Part shown: piece by piece, positions 40,381 to 49,205 of the stretch
Layout: each line of letters begins with the position of its first letter
How positions within the stretch are numbered: position 1 is the first letter of the stretch
NCBI GenBank assembly: GCA_022841915.1
Contig: JALHQN010000009.1
Location: 62,001 to 126,000 of the forward strand
Length of the DNA stretch: 64,000 bases
Origin: Burkholderiales bacterium
GTDB lineage: Bacteria; Pseudomonadota; Gammaproteobacteria; Burkholderiales; WYBJ01
Direction of reading: 5' to 3'
Translations under genes and position numbers: made by a program
The notes under the pieces: model-generated
The model's input: only the letters and a program-made list of their open reading frames with translations
Told to the model about the DNA's origin: nothing
The model's database searches: none

Positions 40381-41104
40381 AGACTGGGTCGCTCCCGACT
40401 GGCCCGCGCACCCGCGCGTGCGCGGCTTCATCACGGCCCGCGCGGGCGGGGCGAGCGCAGGTCCTTATGCGACCTTCAATCTAGGCGAGCTGACCGCCGA
40501 CGATCCGGCCGCCGTGCGGGAGAACAAGGCTCGCCTCTCTCGGCTGCTGCCTGCCCCCCCGCGATGGCTCAAGCAGGTTCACGGGCCCCTCGTGGTTCGT
40601 GCCGATCAGGTCGACAGTCCGGTGGCTGCCGATGGCTCATTCACCCGCACCCCTCGCGTGGTGTGCGCAGTCAAGGCCGCTGATTGCATGCCGGTGTTGC
40701 TCAGCGACGATGCAGGCACCTGCGTGGGCATCGCGCATGCAGGCTGGCGTGGACTGGCCAGCGGCGTGATCGAAAACACGGTGGCATCCCTGGGGGCAGC
40801 GCCGCAATCGGTGATGGCATTTCTCGGCCCGGCCATCGGCCCGGACGCCTTCGAAGTCGGCGACGAGGTACGCGCCGCATTCTGCGAGGTCGATCCCAAC
40901 GCCGCCGCGGCATTCAGATCGGTCCGCGCAGGCAAATGGCTGGCCGATTTGTTCATGCTCGGTCGGCAGCGACTCGCCCGCTGCGGTGTCAGCCGCATCT
41001 ACGGAGGCGGGCTGTGCACCTATTCGAATCCCGACCGCTTCTACAGCCACCGCCGCAACCCGGTCACGGGACGCATGGCCGCCGTCATCTGGCTGGATGT
41101 CTGA
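40367..41104 (+). CDS. pgeF: Peptidoglycan editing factor PgeF (YfiH, laccase-domain family)
   Basis: 245 residues. Family motifs WLKQVHG, AVKAADCMPVLL and GIAHAGWRGL supply the His, Cys, His zinc/copper ligands; FYSHRRNPVTGRMAAVIWL ends the protein. Members prevent misincorporation of amino acids into peptidoglycan or act as purine nucleosidases. In FLGPAIG a Cys common in relatives is Phe. Coupled to rluD as in many proteobacteria. Confidence 0.93.
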   Translation: MRLPEDWVAPDWPAHPRVRGFITARAGGASAGPYATFNLGELTADDPAAVRENKARLSRLLPAPPRWLKQVHGPLVVRADQVDSPVAADGSFTRTPRVVCAVKAADCMPVLLSDDAGTCVGIAHAGWRGLASGVIENTVASLGAAPQSVMAFLGPAIGPDAFEVGDEVRAAFCEVDPNAAAAFRSVRAGKWLADLFMLGRQRLARCGVSRIYGGGLCTYSNPDRFYSHRRNPVTGRMAAVIWLDV

Positions 41105-41168
41105 CGAGCCCTCTTGACAGACTCCGTATAATTTTCGCATCCCAACGATTCAAGCGACTGGAATTCTC

Positions 41169-41945
41169 TTGCCCACTCTAGGTTGGATCCTGCTGGCGTG
41201 CATCGCCGGTGGCGTCTTGTCCGTCCTCGCCGCAGCCGCGTTCGCCTTGCGGCTGAAGCCCGCCAAGGTTCCCATGCTCATCAGCTTCGCCGTGGGCGCG
41301 CTGCTGGGTGCCGTCTTCCTCGAAATCCTGCCGCACGCCTTCACGGAAGCCGACAGCATCTACGACATGGCCTTCACGATACTCGTTGGCATACTGCTTT
41401 TCTTCGTCCTGGAAAAACTGGTCCTCTGGCGCCATTGCCACGAGGAACAGTGCGAGGCGCACGACCCGCACGAAGGTGGTCACGACCACGGCCGCAGCGG
41501 CACCATGATCATGATCGGCGATACCGTCCACAACTTCGTCGACGGTATTCTGATTGCAGCCGCCTTCCTCGCCGACACTCAGGTCGGCATCGTCACGGCT
41601 CTGGCCATCATCGCCCACGAAGTGCCGCAAGAGGTGGGCGATTTCCTCATCCTGCTGCACTCCGGATACAGCAAACGCATGGCCTTCGCCGTGAATCTGC
41701 TGTCCAGCTTGGCAATGGTGGCCGGCGGCGTGCTCGGCTACGCGGCCTTGTCCGAACTGCAGCAATGGATACCGACGCTGCTCGGACTCGCAGCCGCCAG
41801 CATGCTCTATGTTTCAGTCGCGGACCTCATCCCAGGACTGCACAAGCGTCCGGAACCTCAGCATTCGGCTGCTCAGATCCTTCTGATCGGCATCGGCATC
41901 GGGACGATCTGGCTCACCCACTTCGTCTTCGAGTTCGTCCACTGA
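41169..41945 (+). CDS. ZIP-family metal transporter
   Basis: 258 residues, TTG start with GGAA upstream. Eight hydrophobic segments; a His/Glu-rich cytoplasmic loop (WRHCHEEQCEAHDPHEGGHDHG, His-rich over ~22 residues) between segments III and IV; metal-binding helices with DTVHNFVDGILIAAAF and AIIAHEVPQEVGDFLIL. Imports Zn2+, Fe2+ or Mn2+ into the cytoplasm. No Zur or Fur site is clear upstream. Confidence 0.92.
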   Translation: MPTLGWILLACIAGGVLSVLAAAAFALRLKPAKVPMLISFAVGALLGAVFLEILPHAFTEADSIYDMAFTILVGILLFFVLEKLVLWRHCHEEQCEAHDPHEGGHDHGRSGTMIMIGDTVHNFVDGILIAAAFLADTQVGIVTALAIIAHEVPQEVGDFLILLHSGYSKRMAFAVNLLSSLAMVAGGVLGYAALSELQQWIPTLLGLAAASMLYVSVADLIPGLHKRPEPQHSAAQILLIGIGIGTIWLTHFVFEFVH

Positions 41946-41973
41946 GTCGGCGCGAGCGCGGGCCAGCGCCAAA

Positions 41974-43692
41974 ATGACTTCGCCCCAGAGGGATCTCGAC
42001 GAACTGTTGCGGCGCCTCTGTGCGGCACAGGCGGATTGGCAAGCCCAGTGTTTCCGATCGCCCGCCGCCCAACCACCGGACTTTCAGGAGATGTTGCGCG
42101 CACTGACATGCGTCCTGAACGACGATCCCGAGCGCCTACGGGCAGCGCTGGCGCGCTACTACCGCGAGCAACGCGATCTTTGGCTGAGCGCCATCGGCCA
42201 AGCGCCGGCGCCGGGCGCCTGCCCGTTGGACCACGATGCGCGGTTCAGCGCGGCGGAATGGCGGGAGATCCCCTGGTTCGATTACCTGCGTCGCAGCTAT
42301 GCATCGACGGCCCGCTGGATACGCGACATGCTCGAGAGCATTCCAACCGACGAGCCGACGCGCCGGAAGCTGATGTTCTACGCCCGCCAGTACATCGACG
42401 CGATCTCGCCTTCGAATTTCGCGTTCACCAACCCGGAGGTCATCAAACTCGCCCATGCCACACAAGGCGAGAGCTTGCGCAAGGGCCTGGAGAACCTGAG
42501 CGCCGACACCGGGAAGGGTCGCGTGTCGATGACGGATGAATCGGCATTCGCGCCGGGGCGAAATCTCGCGCTCACGCCCGGCGACGTGATCTACCAGAAC
42601 GATTTGATCCAGTTGCTGCAATACCACCCGAGCACTCCGACGGTCCACCAGCGTCCGCTGTTGATCGTGCCGCCGTTCATCAACAAGTACTACATCCTCG
42701 ACCTGCAGCCGACCAACTCGTTCGTGCGCCATGCGGTCGCCCGAGGGCTCACCGTGTTCATGGTCTCGTGGCGCAACGTGAACGACGCCATGGGGCATTT
42801 GACATGGGACGACTACATCACGCAGGGCGTCGTTGCGGCCATCGATGTCGTGCGGCGAATTCAACCGCGCCGAAAGATCAACGCTCTCGGCTTCTGCGTC
42901 GGGGGTACCCTGCTTGCGAGCGCGCTCGCGGTGCTGGCGCGGCGGGCGCAGCACCCCGTGCATGCGCTGACCTTATTGGCGTCGATGCTCGACTTCGGCG
43001 ACCCCGGCGATATCCGCGCCTACGTCGACGAGGCTTATGTGCGCCACTGTGAAGAGACCCTCGGCCAGGGCGGCATCGTTCCCGGAAGCCGACTCGCGCA
43101 TGCATTCGCCAGCTTGCGTGCCAACGATCTCGTCTGGCGCTACGTCGTCAACAATTACCTCAAAGGCCAGGCACCACCTGCCTTCGATCTGCTCTATTGG
43201 AACAGCGACAGCGCCAACCTGCCGGGGCCGCTCTACGCGTATTACCTGCGCAACATGTATCTCGACAATGCGTTGCGCGACCCGGACCGATTGACCATGT
43301 GCGGCGTCCCGGTGGATCTGCGCCGCATCGGTTTGCCAACCTATGCGATGGCTGCCGCGCACGACCACATCGTGCCCTGGCACACGGCGTATGCGAGCGC
43401 GCTCTTGCTGGGCGAACGTTCGACTTTCGTGCTGGCGGCAAGCGGCCATATCGCGGGGGTCATCAGCCCGCCCGCACCGCGCCGCCGCAGCTACCGGACC
43501 GGGCCTATGCAGGCCGAGCCGCAGACATGGATGTCGACATCGACCGAACACCCTGGCAGTTGGTGGGAGCACTGGGCGGGATGGATCCTCGCCCATTCGG
43601 GCAAGCAAGTTCGCGCGCCGACAAGAACCGGAGGCGCGGTATTCGACCCCGTCGAACCGGCACCGGGCAGCTACGTAACCGCCCAGGCGTAG
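41974..43692 (+). CDS. phaC: Class I polyhydroxyalkanoate synthase
   Basis: 572 residues. Alpha/beta-hydrolase core with the lipase-like box GFCVGG holding nucleophile C308, plus LLIVPPFINKYYILDLQPTNSFVRHAV upstream, AAAHDHIVPW (catalytic Asp region) and ASGHIAGVISPP (catalytic His). Polymerises (R)-3-hydroxyacyl-CoA into PHA granules. phaR follows at 43897; phaA and phaB are not adjacent. Confidence 0.95.
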   Translation: MTSPQRDLDELLRRLCAAQADWQAQCFRSPAAQPPDFQEMLRALTCVLNDDPERLRAALARYYREQRDLWLSAIGQAPAPGACPLDHDARFSAAEWREIPWFDYLRRSYASTARWIRDMLESIPTDEPTRRKLMFYARQYIDAISPSNFAFTNPEVIKLAHATQGESLRKGLENLSADTGKGRVSMTDESAFAPGRNLALTPGDVIYQNDLIQLLQYHPSTPTVHQRPLLIVPPFINKYYILDLQPTNSFVRHAVARGLTVFMVSWRNVNDAMGHLTWDDYITQGVVAAIDVVRRIQPRRKINALGFCVGGTLLASALAVLARRAQHPVHALTLLASMLDFGDPGDIRAYVDEAYVRHCEETLGQGGIVPGSRLAHAFASLRANDLVWRYVVNNYLKGQAPPAFDLLYWNSDSANLPGPLYAYYLRNMYLDNALRDPDRLTMCGVPVDLRRIGLPTYAMAAAHDHIVPWHTAYASALLLGERSTFVLAASGHIAGVISPPAPRRRSYRTGPMQAEPQTWMSTSTEHPGSWWEHWAGWILAHSGKQVRAPTRTGGAVFDPVEPAPGSYVTAQA

Positions 43693-43896
43693 CATTACGG
43701 GCCGCGGCTGCAAGCGTTTGAGGGGCACAGCCATTTCACGTCTTGAGTTCGTCTTTACTCAGGTGGTAAAGTGTGCACGCGCAGCATTGGGCGCCGTATC
43801 ACCCAAGGTTCGGGCGTGTCGACGCCCCGACAGGGCACACCAAATACGTACATTGCGCACATCCGCACCGCGGGCGTCCGCCGGAGGACATCGAGC

Positions 43897-44487
43897 ATGA
43901 GCGACACTCGCGTCATCAAGAAGTACCCGAATCGCAGGCTGTACGACACCGCGACGAGCAGCTACATCACCCTCGCGGATGTGAAAAAACTCGTACTCGA
44001 CAGCACGGAGTTCAAGGTGGTGGACGCGAAGTCGGGCGAAGACCTCACGCGCTCGATCCTGCTGCAGATCATCCTCGACGAAGAAGCCGCCGGCGCCCCG
44101 ATGTTCTCCTCCGACATGCTCTCCAATATCATCCGTTTCTACGGCAATGCGATGCAGGGCATGATGAAGACATTCCTCGAGAAGAACATTCAGACCTTCA
44201 TGCAAATGCAGCAGCGCTTGCAGGAGCAGTCACGCGGCGCGTACAACACCAACGCGATGCTCACCCCGGATGCATGGGCCGAGTTCGTGAAGATGCAGGG
44301 CCCCGCCATGCAGGGCCTGATGACCAACTATCTGGAGCAGAGCGCGAGCGCCTTCCTGCAGATGCAGAATCAATTGCAGCAGCAGACGCGTGATCTCTTC
44401 ACCCGCATGCCCTTCGGCGGCGCCCCGTTCACCGGCGCGGCGGGAACTGAAAAAACGCCCGACAACGACGAGACCAAAAAGAGCTGA
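43897..44487 (+). CDS. phaR: Polyhydroxyalkanoate synthesis repressor PhaR
   Basis: 196 residues from ATG 43897 (GGAGG 10 bases upstream). N-terminal PHB_acc domain (VIKKYPNRRLYDTATSSYITLADVK) binds DNA and nascent PHA; the following region has two PHB_acc-type repeats, then a Met/Gln-rich helical tail (MQMQQRLQEQ, LQMQNQLQQQ). Represses phasin and its own gene until PHA accumulates. Sits just after phaC. Confidence 0.95.
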   Translation: MSDTRVIKKYPNRRLYDTATSSYITLADVKKLVLDSTEFKVVDAKSGEDLTRSILLQIILDEEAAGAPMFSSDMLSNIIRFYGNAMQGMMKTFLEKNIQTFMQMQQRLQEQSRGAYNTNAMLTPDAWAEFVKMQGPAMQGLMTNYLEQSASAFLQMQNQLQQQTRDLFTRMPFGGAPFTGAAGTEKTPDNDETKKS

Positions 44488-44598
44488 TCCGCCGGCGCGC
44501 CTCGGGGCACCCTGCCCCGGGCAGCGAAGCGCCTCGCCTATCCTACCCAACTCCTGCCCGAGCGCTTTTCGGCCATCCCTTTCTGCAAGCAGCAAAGC

Positions 44599-45915
44599 AT
44601 GAATTCCTCTGTCCCACGCGTGGGCTTCGTTTCGCTCGGCTGCCCCAAGGCCACGTCCGATTCCGAGCGCATCCTCACCCAACTGCGTGCGGAAGGCTAT
44701 GCGATCTCGCCCAGCTACCAGCAGGCCGATCTCGTCATCGTCAACACCTGCGGCTTCATCGATGCGGCCGTCGAGGAATCGCTCGATGCCATCGGCGAAG
44801 CCTTGAGCGAAAACGGGCGGGTGATCGTGACCGGCTGTCTCGGTGCCAAGGGCGATGTCGTGCGCAAGGCGCATCCGAGCGTCCTGGCCGTCACCGGCCC
44901 GCATGCGCTCGACGAAGTCATGGGTGCCGTGCACGATCACCTGCCCCAGCCGCACGATCCGTTCACCGACCTGGTGCCGCCGCAGGGCATACGCCTGACC
45001 CCGCGACACTACGCGTATCTGAAGATTGCCGAGGGCTGCAATCACAAGTGCACGTTCTGCATCATTCCGTCCATGCGAGGCAAGCTGGTCAGCAGGCCGA
45101 TCGGCGAGGTGATGAACGAAGCCGAGCATCTGGTTCGCGCAGGCGTGAAGGAACTCCTGGTCATTTCACAGGACACGAGCGCCTATGGCGTCGACGTCCG
45201 GTACCGCACGGGCTTCTGGAACGGCCGCCCCGTCAAGACGCGGATGACCGAACTGGCCGCGGCACTGGGCTCGCTCGGCGTCTGGGTGCGGCTGCACTAC
45301 GTCTACCCGTATCCGCATGTCGACGAAGTCCTGCCGCTGATGGCGGAAGGCAAGATCTTGCCCTACCTCGATGTGCCTTTTCAGCATGCGAGCCCGCGCA
45401 TCCTCAAACTGATGAAGCGGCCCGCCGATGCCGAGAACACTCTCGAGCGGATACGCCGCTGGCGCGACATCTGTCCGGACATCGTGTTGCGCAGCACCTT
45501 CATCGTCGGCTTCCCGGGCGAGACAGCCTCGGAATTCGAGCAGTTGCTCGATTTCCTGCGCGAGGCGCAACTGGACCGCGTCGGATGCTTCGCGTATTCA
45601 GACGTCGAAGGCGCGACGGCCAATGCCCTGCCTGATCCTCTCCCCGAATCCCTCAAGCAGGAGCGGCGCGAACGCTTCATGCAGGTGCAGTCCGAGATCA
45701 GCGCCGCGCGGCTGCGCGCCAAGCTCGGCCGGACCATGACGGTTCTGGTGGATGAAGTCGACGGTCGACGTGTGCGGGCCCGCAGCCCCGGGGACGCTCC
45801 CGAGATCGACGGCACAGTGATCGTGAACGGAGCGCGTAAACCCGCGGTCGGCGATCTGATCGACGTCAAGATCACGCGCGCAAGCGAACACGACCTTTGG
45901 GGCCGTGCATTGTAG
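44599..45915 (+). CDS. rimO: Ribosomal protein S12 methylthiotransferase RimO
   Basis: 438 residues. N-terminal MTTase domain with cluster cysteines in [20 protein letters not shown] and VTGCLGAKG; radical-SAM domain with CxxxCxxC at 147, 151 and 154 ([11 protein letters not shown]); C-terminal TRAM domain. Adds a methylthio group to Asp88 of S12. The YcaO-type protein at 3446 may be its partner. Confidence 0.96.
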   Translation: MNSSVPRVGFVSLGCPKATSDSERILTQLRAEGYAISPSYQQADLVIVNTCGFIDAAVEESLDAIGEALSENGRVIVTGCLGAKGDVVRKAHPSVLAVTGPHALDEVMGAVHDHLPQPHDPFTDLVPPQGIRLTPRHYAYLKIAEGCNHKCTFCIIPSMRGKLVSRPIGEVMNEAEHLVRAGVKELLVISQDTSAYGVDVRYRTGFWNGRPVKTRMTELAAALGSLGVWVRLHYVYPYPHVDEVLPLMAEGKILPYLDVPFQHASPRILKLMKRPADAENTLERIRRWRDICPDIVLRSTFIVGFPGETASEFEQLLDFLREAQLDRVGCFAYSDVEGATANALPDPLPESLKQERRERFMQVQSEISAARLRAKLGRTMTVLVDEVDGRRVRARSPGDAPEIDGTVIVNGARKPAVGDLIDVKITRASEHDLWGRAL

Positions 45916-45954
45916 AAGGGAGACGAGAAGATTGGTTCGGCAGGATTCCACGAA

Positions 45955-46863
45955 ATGCGCATGAGCAAGCAACTCGGGGCAGTCGCAGCGCTGCTCGTAC
46001 TGACCGCGTACCTGGGCCATGCTCATGCCCAGGAACGCTTTTCCCTGTTCGTGGGCAGCGACCCGAAAACGGTCGAGCGCATGGTGAAGCTCGCCGGATT
46101 GCGTGATCACGAAACGGCAATCGACCTCGGTTCGGGAGACGGCCGCATCGTGCTTGCAGCGGCGCAGTCCAATCCCACGGTCCGCGGGATCGGAGTCGAT
46201 ATCGATGCCAAGCTCGTCAAGCAGTCTGCGGCAAAGGCCGAAGAACTCGGTCTCGCCGACCGCGTGCGTTTCGAGCACCGCAACGCCTTCGACGCGGATC
46301 TGGGCAAGGTCGATGTCATCTTCATGTGGTTCTTCCCCGAGTTGATGCGACTGGTACGCGTCAAGATTCTCGAGCAGGCGCGTCCCGGTACGCGGGTGGT
46401 TGCCGCCCTTTGGGGGATGGGCAGTTGGACACCCGATGCCGTCGACAAAGAGCCGACCGAAGTGAGCATGTGGATCGTCCCCGCGCGCGTGGAAGGCTCC
46501 TGGGACTGGCAGCTCGATGTGGGCGGCGTGCAGCGGACCTACTCCGCAATTTTCGAGCAGCAATTTCAGACGTTGGAAGGCGTGGTGCGAACCGGCAACC
46601 GGCATGGCATCTTCCACGACCTCAAGCTTAGCGGCGAGCAAGTGTCGTTCGTGCTGATGATGACCTTGCCCAACATCGGCTTCACCCGGCACGAGTTCAC
46701 TGGGCGCGTGACCGGAAACACGATGCAGGGTGCTGTGAAGATCACCCTGCCCCCGAAAACCAACGAAGAGGACGAGGAACTGCAGAGTCTCGTACTGCCA
46801 TGGCAGGCGAGACGAACCGTCACCTCGGCCTTCTTTGCTCCCACCGGTGTCGACATTCGCTGA
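45955..46863 (+). CDS. Exported class I SAM-methyltransferase-fold protein (copy 1)
   Basis: 302 residues. Signal peptide (hydrophobic core AALLVLTAYLGHAHA, cleavage before QERFSLF). Then FVGSDPKTVERMVKLAGL and a Rossmann methyltransferase core with motif I AIDLGSGDGRIVLAA, acidic motif II GVDIDAKL, and NAFDADLGKVDVIFMWFFPE. The last ~130 residues form a beta-rich domain (HEFTGRVTGNTMQGAVKITLP). SAM is not known in the periplasm, so an exported SAM enzyme is odd. Tandem paralogue of the next gene, 8 bp away. ATG 45955 or 45961 may be the start. Confidence 0.78.
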   Translation: MRMSKQLGAVAALLVLTAYLGHAHAQERFSLFVGSDPKTVERMVKLAGLRDHETAIDLGSGDGRIVLAAAQSNPTVRGIGVDIDAKLVKQSAAKAEELGLADRVRFEHRNAFDADLGKVDVIFMWFFPELMRLVRVKILEQARPGTRVVAALWGMGSWTPDAVDKEPTEVSMWIVPARVEGSWDWQLDVGGVQRTYSAIFEQQFQTLEGVVRTGNRHGIFHDLKLSGEQVSFVLMMTLPNIGFTRHEFTGRVTGNTMQGAVKITLPPKTNEEDEELQSLVLPWQARRTVTSAFFAPTGVDIR

Positions 46864-46871
46864 TTTCCATC

Positions 46872-47771
46872 ATGAACCCGACAAAAAAAATGGCTCAATT
46901 CCTGCTTTTGCTTGCATTCTTCTTCGGCCACTCCGCCCTCGCGCAGGAGCGTTTCTCCATCTTCGTCGGCAGCGATCCGGCCAACGTCGAACGCATGCTG
47001 AAGCTTGCAGGCCTGCGCGACGATGACATCGCCATCGACTTGGGCTCGGGGGACGGGCGCATCGTCATCGGCGCCGCGCTGGCGAATCCGAAGCTGCGTG
47101 GAATAGGCGTGGATATCGACGCCAAGCTGGTCAAGGAGGCGACAGCTGCGGCAGACAAGCAGGGCGTCGGCGATCGTGTTCGTTTCATCCACCAGAACGC
47201 CTTCGACGCCGATCTATCCAAGGCATCGGTGATCTTCATGTGGCTGTGGCCCGAATTGCAGACCATGCTGCGCCCCAAGATTCTCGCAGAGGCCCGGCCC
47301 GGCACCCGCGTGGTGACCAACGTCTGGGACTTAGGCAGTTGGCAGCCCGATCGCGTCGACACGGACGGGCCCCAGATCAGCATGTGGGTCGTTCCGGCTC
47401 GCATCGAGGGCAACTGGCGCTGGGAATTGCCGATACGCGGCGCCAGCCGAACCTACTCGGCGCTGCTCGAGCAACGCTTTCAGCGCGCCGAGGGCTTTGC
47501 ACGGGTGGGCAATCGGCGGTCGGTGCTGCGAGAAGTCCAGTTGCGCGGGGACGAGGTCAAGGTGCTGCTCGACATGACCGTCGACGGTGCGGGTTTCGCC
47601 CGCCACGAATTCACCGGCAAGGTTAACGGCAGCACGATCGAAGGCAGCGTTCGCATCAGGCTGAGCAGCGCCAATGAACGCGGCCCCGAGGAGACGATCG
47701 TCCTGCCGTGGCGTGCTCAGCGGGTGGCCGATGCAGACTATCTCGCCCCGACGGGCCTGGACAAGCTTTAG
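46872..47771 (+). CDS. Exported class I SAM-methyltransferase-fold protein (copy 2)
   Basis: 299 residues. Signal peptide MNPTKKMAQFLLLLAFFFGH ending ALA-QERFSIF; then the same layout as copy 1: FVGSDPANVERMLKLAGLRDDD, motif I AIDLGSGDGRIVIGAA, GVDIDAKLVKEA, IFMWLWPELQ, and a beta-rich C-terminus (HEFTGKVNGSTIEGSVRIRLS). The two are clearly tandem duplicates, over half identical by eye, and both keep the SAM-binding loop. Begins 8 bp after copy 1, so they form an operon. Substrate unknown. Confidence 0.78.
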   Translation: MNPTKKMAQFLLLLAFFFGHSALAQERFSIFVGSDPANVERMLKLAGLRDDDIAIDLGSGDGRIVIGAALANPKLRGIGVDIDAKLVKEATAAADKQGVGDRVRFIHQNAFDADLSKASVIFMWLWPELQTMLRPKILAEARPGTRVVTNVWDLGSWQPDRVDTDGPQISMWVVPARIEGNWRWELPIRGASRTYSALLEQRFQRAEGFARVGNRRSVLREVQLRGDEVKVLLDMTVDGAGFARHEFTGKVNGSTIEGSVRIRLSSANERGPEETIVLPWRAQRVADADYLAPTGLDKL

Positions 47772-48153
47772 CCGGCAAGGCACGAGCCGCTCCGAGAGCG
47801 TTACTGAATCGGCTTGCGCTTCGAACCGGTCGACGTCCCTCCACAGGCCGAAAGGAGGGCGACACGGGATTTGGAGCGCCCCTCCCGGAAGGTCGCCAAG
47901 CCAATGAACCTCGCCGCGGGCTCGGCGTGCCGCTTCCGGGCGGCAACGCCAATCGTTCGACGCGAGCGTCTCGAGCCAGACATTCGCTGAACAAAAGCGC
48001 CTGGCGTCGACGCCATACTTCGTCGGAAATCCTCGCCGGGTGCCCAACCTGGCTACGGGTTCCTTCGCGCCCGACGCCGATTTCGATCCTTTAGTCCCCG
48101 CTGCATCATTGGTACCGTTCGGCCGTACGTCAACGAATCTCCGGCTCAGGACG
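47772..48153. other. 382-bp intergenic stretch, no gene recognised
   Basis: Lies between two genes that end toward each other. It holds a CCCTCC / GGAGGG inverted repeat (about 47836-47858) but no T-run terminator, no tRNA and no coding frame with recognisable similarity. Short overlapping frames on both strands look like GC-rich chance frames. Confidence 0.5.
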
Positions 48154-49065
48154 CTAGTCGCGCTTTACCAGCGTCTGAACGCGCCAGTTGAGGGTGTCGG
48201 CGATATACAAGGTGCGCTCGTCGTTGGAGATCGCGATGTAATGGGCCTCGCCGTACTGGTTGGGTCCTTTGCCCTGGCTGCCCGTGATGCCGAGCACCTT
48301 GCCCAGCAGGTCGAGCTTCATGATCTTGCCGGCATGGCCGTGCGCCATGAACATGTGCTGCTGATCGCGACACATGCAGAGCCCGCACGGCGTGCCCGGA
48401 TGACTGGATTCGCGCAGGTAATTGCCTTCCCGATCGAACACCTGGATGCGCTGGTTGGACCGATCCGCGACGAACAGCGTGCCGTCCGCGGTCGTCACGA
48501 CCGAATGCGGTTGCTTGAATTGCCCCGCTTGCGCCCCCTCGCCGCCCCACGATTTGATGAACTCGCCATTGGCGTTGAACATGAGAATGCGCGACTCGCC
48601 CTTCCCATGGCCTTGACAGACGTAGATTTCACCGTCGGGACCGAACGCAAGATCGTTCGGTTCGTCGAAGCCGCGCAGATGCCCGGCCGGATGCCATTCC
48701 GCGTTGGCGTCCTTCATGCCCAACACCATTTGTATGCGGCCACGAGGGTTCATCTTGACCACGATATGCGAACCGATATCGGTTGCCCAAAGGTTGTCCT
48801 CGCTGTCGACGCGCAATCCGTGCGCTCGAGTGAAGATGCCTTCGGCCAGGCAGCCCAGGTAAGCGCCGGTCGGATCGAACTCCATGAGGGCTTGCTGACT
48901 GCGGTGAAAGACGAAGATGTGCCCGCGAGAGTTCACCGCAATGCCGGAGCACGGACCGAAGTTCACCCCGGGCGGCAGTTCGAAGATGTCAGGCACCGGC
49001 TCGTATCCAAGCGCGGGAATACCGTGCTTCGCGCTTGTCTCGACGCTCGAATCAGCTTTCACCAT
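48154..49065 (-). CDS. NHL-repeat beta-propeller protein
   Basis: 303 residues, no signal peptide. Repeats such as PCSGIAVNSRGHIFVF, AHGLRVDSEDNLWATD, PNDLAFGPDGEIYVCQ, PHSVVTTADGTLFVAD and AHYIAISNDERTLYIAD form a six-bladed NHL-type propeller, similar to peptidyl-alpha-hydroxyglycine alpha-amidating lyase-like proteins. A catalytic role is not certain; many members are uncharacterised. Single gene, divergent from the TAXI gene. Confidence 0.82.
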   Translation of the reverse strand: MVKADSSVETSAKHGIPALGYEPVPDIFELPPGVNFGPCSGIAVNSRGHIFVFHRSQQALMEFDPTGAYLGCLAEGIFTRAHGLRVDSEDNLWATDIGSHIVVKMNPRGRIQMVLGMKDANAEWHPAGHLRGFDEPNDLAFGPDGEIYVCQGHGKGESRILMFNANGEFIKSWGGEGAQAGQFKQPHSVVTTADGTLFVADRSNQRIQVFDREGNYLRESSHPGTPCGLCMCRDQQHMFMAHGHAGKIMKLDLLGKVLGITGSQGKGPNQYGEAHYIAISNDERTLYIADTLNWRVQTLVKRD

Positions 49066-49205
49066 CTCGTTCCTCCAATCGATGCTCGTTCTGCGGAAAG
49101 CTTACGCCGGCGCCTCGGTCAACGTCCAGCGCGGCATCGGCGTTCCGGCCCAGTCGCCCGGCTTGCCTCGCGCCCCATCGCGCTTGCCGCCGCGCGTGGC
49201 TTATC

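Noticed and set aside
38554-40434. A 626-codon minus-strand frame covering bamD and the rluD region
   Set aside because: Only the part from 39360 onward matches BamD with a proper lipoprotein signal. The upstream part is antisense to rluD and has no similarity or signal.
41114-41132. TTGACA followed by TATAAT before the ZIP transporter
   Set aside because: The spacer is only 7 bp, far too short for a sigma-70 promoter; no other pairing for either box was found.
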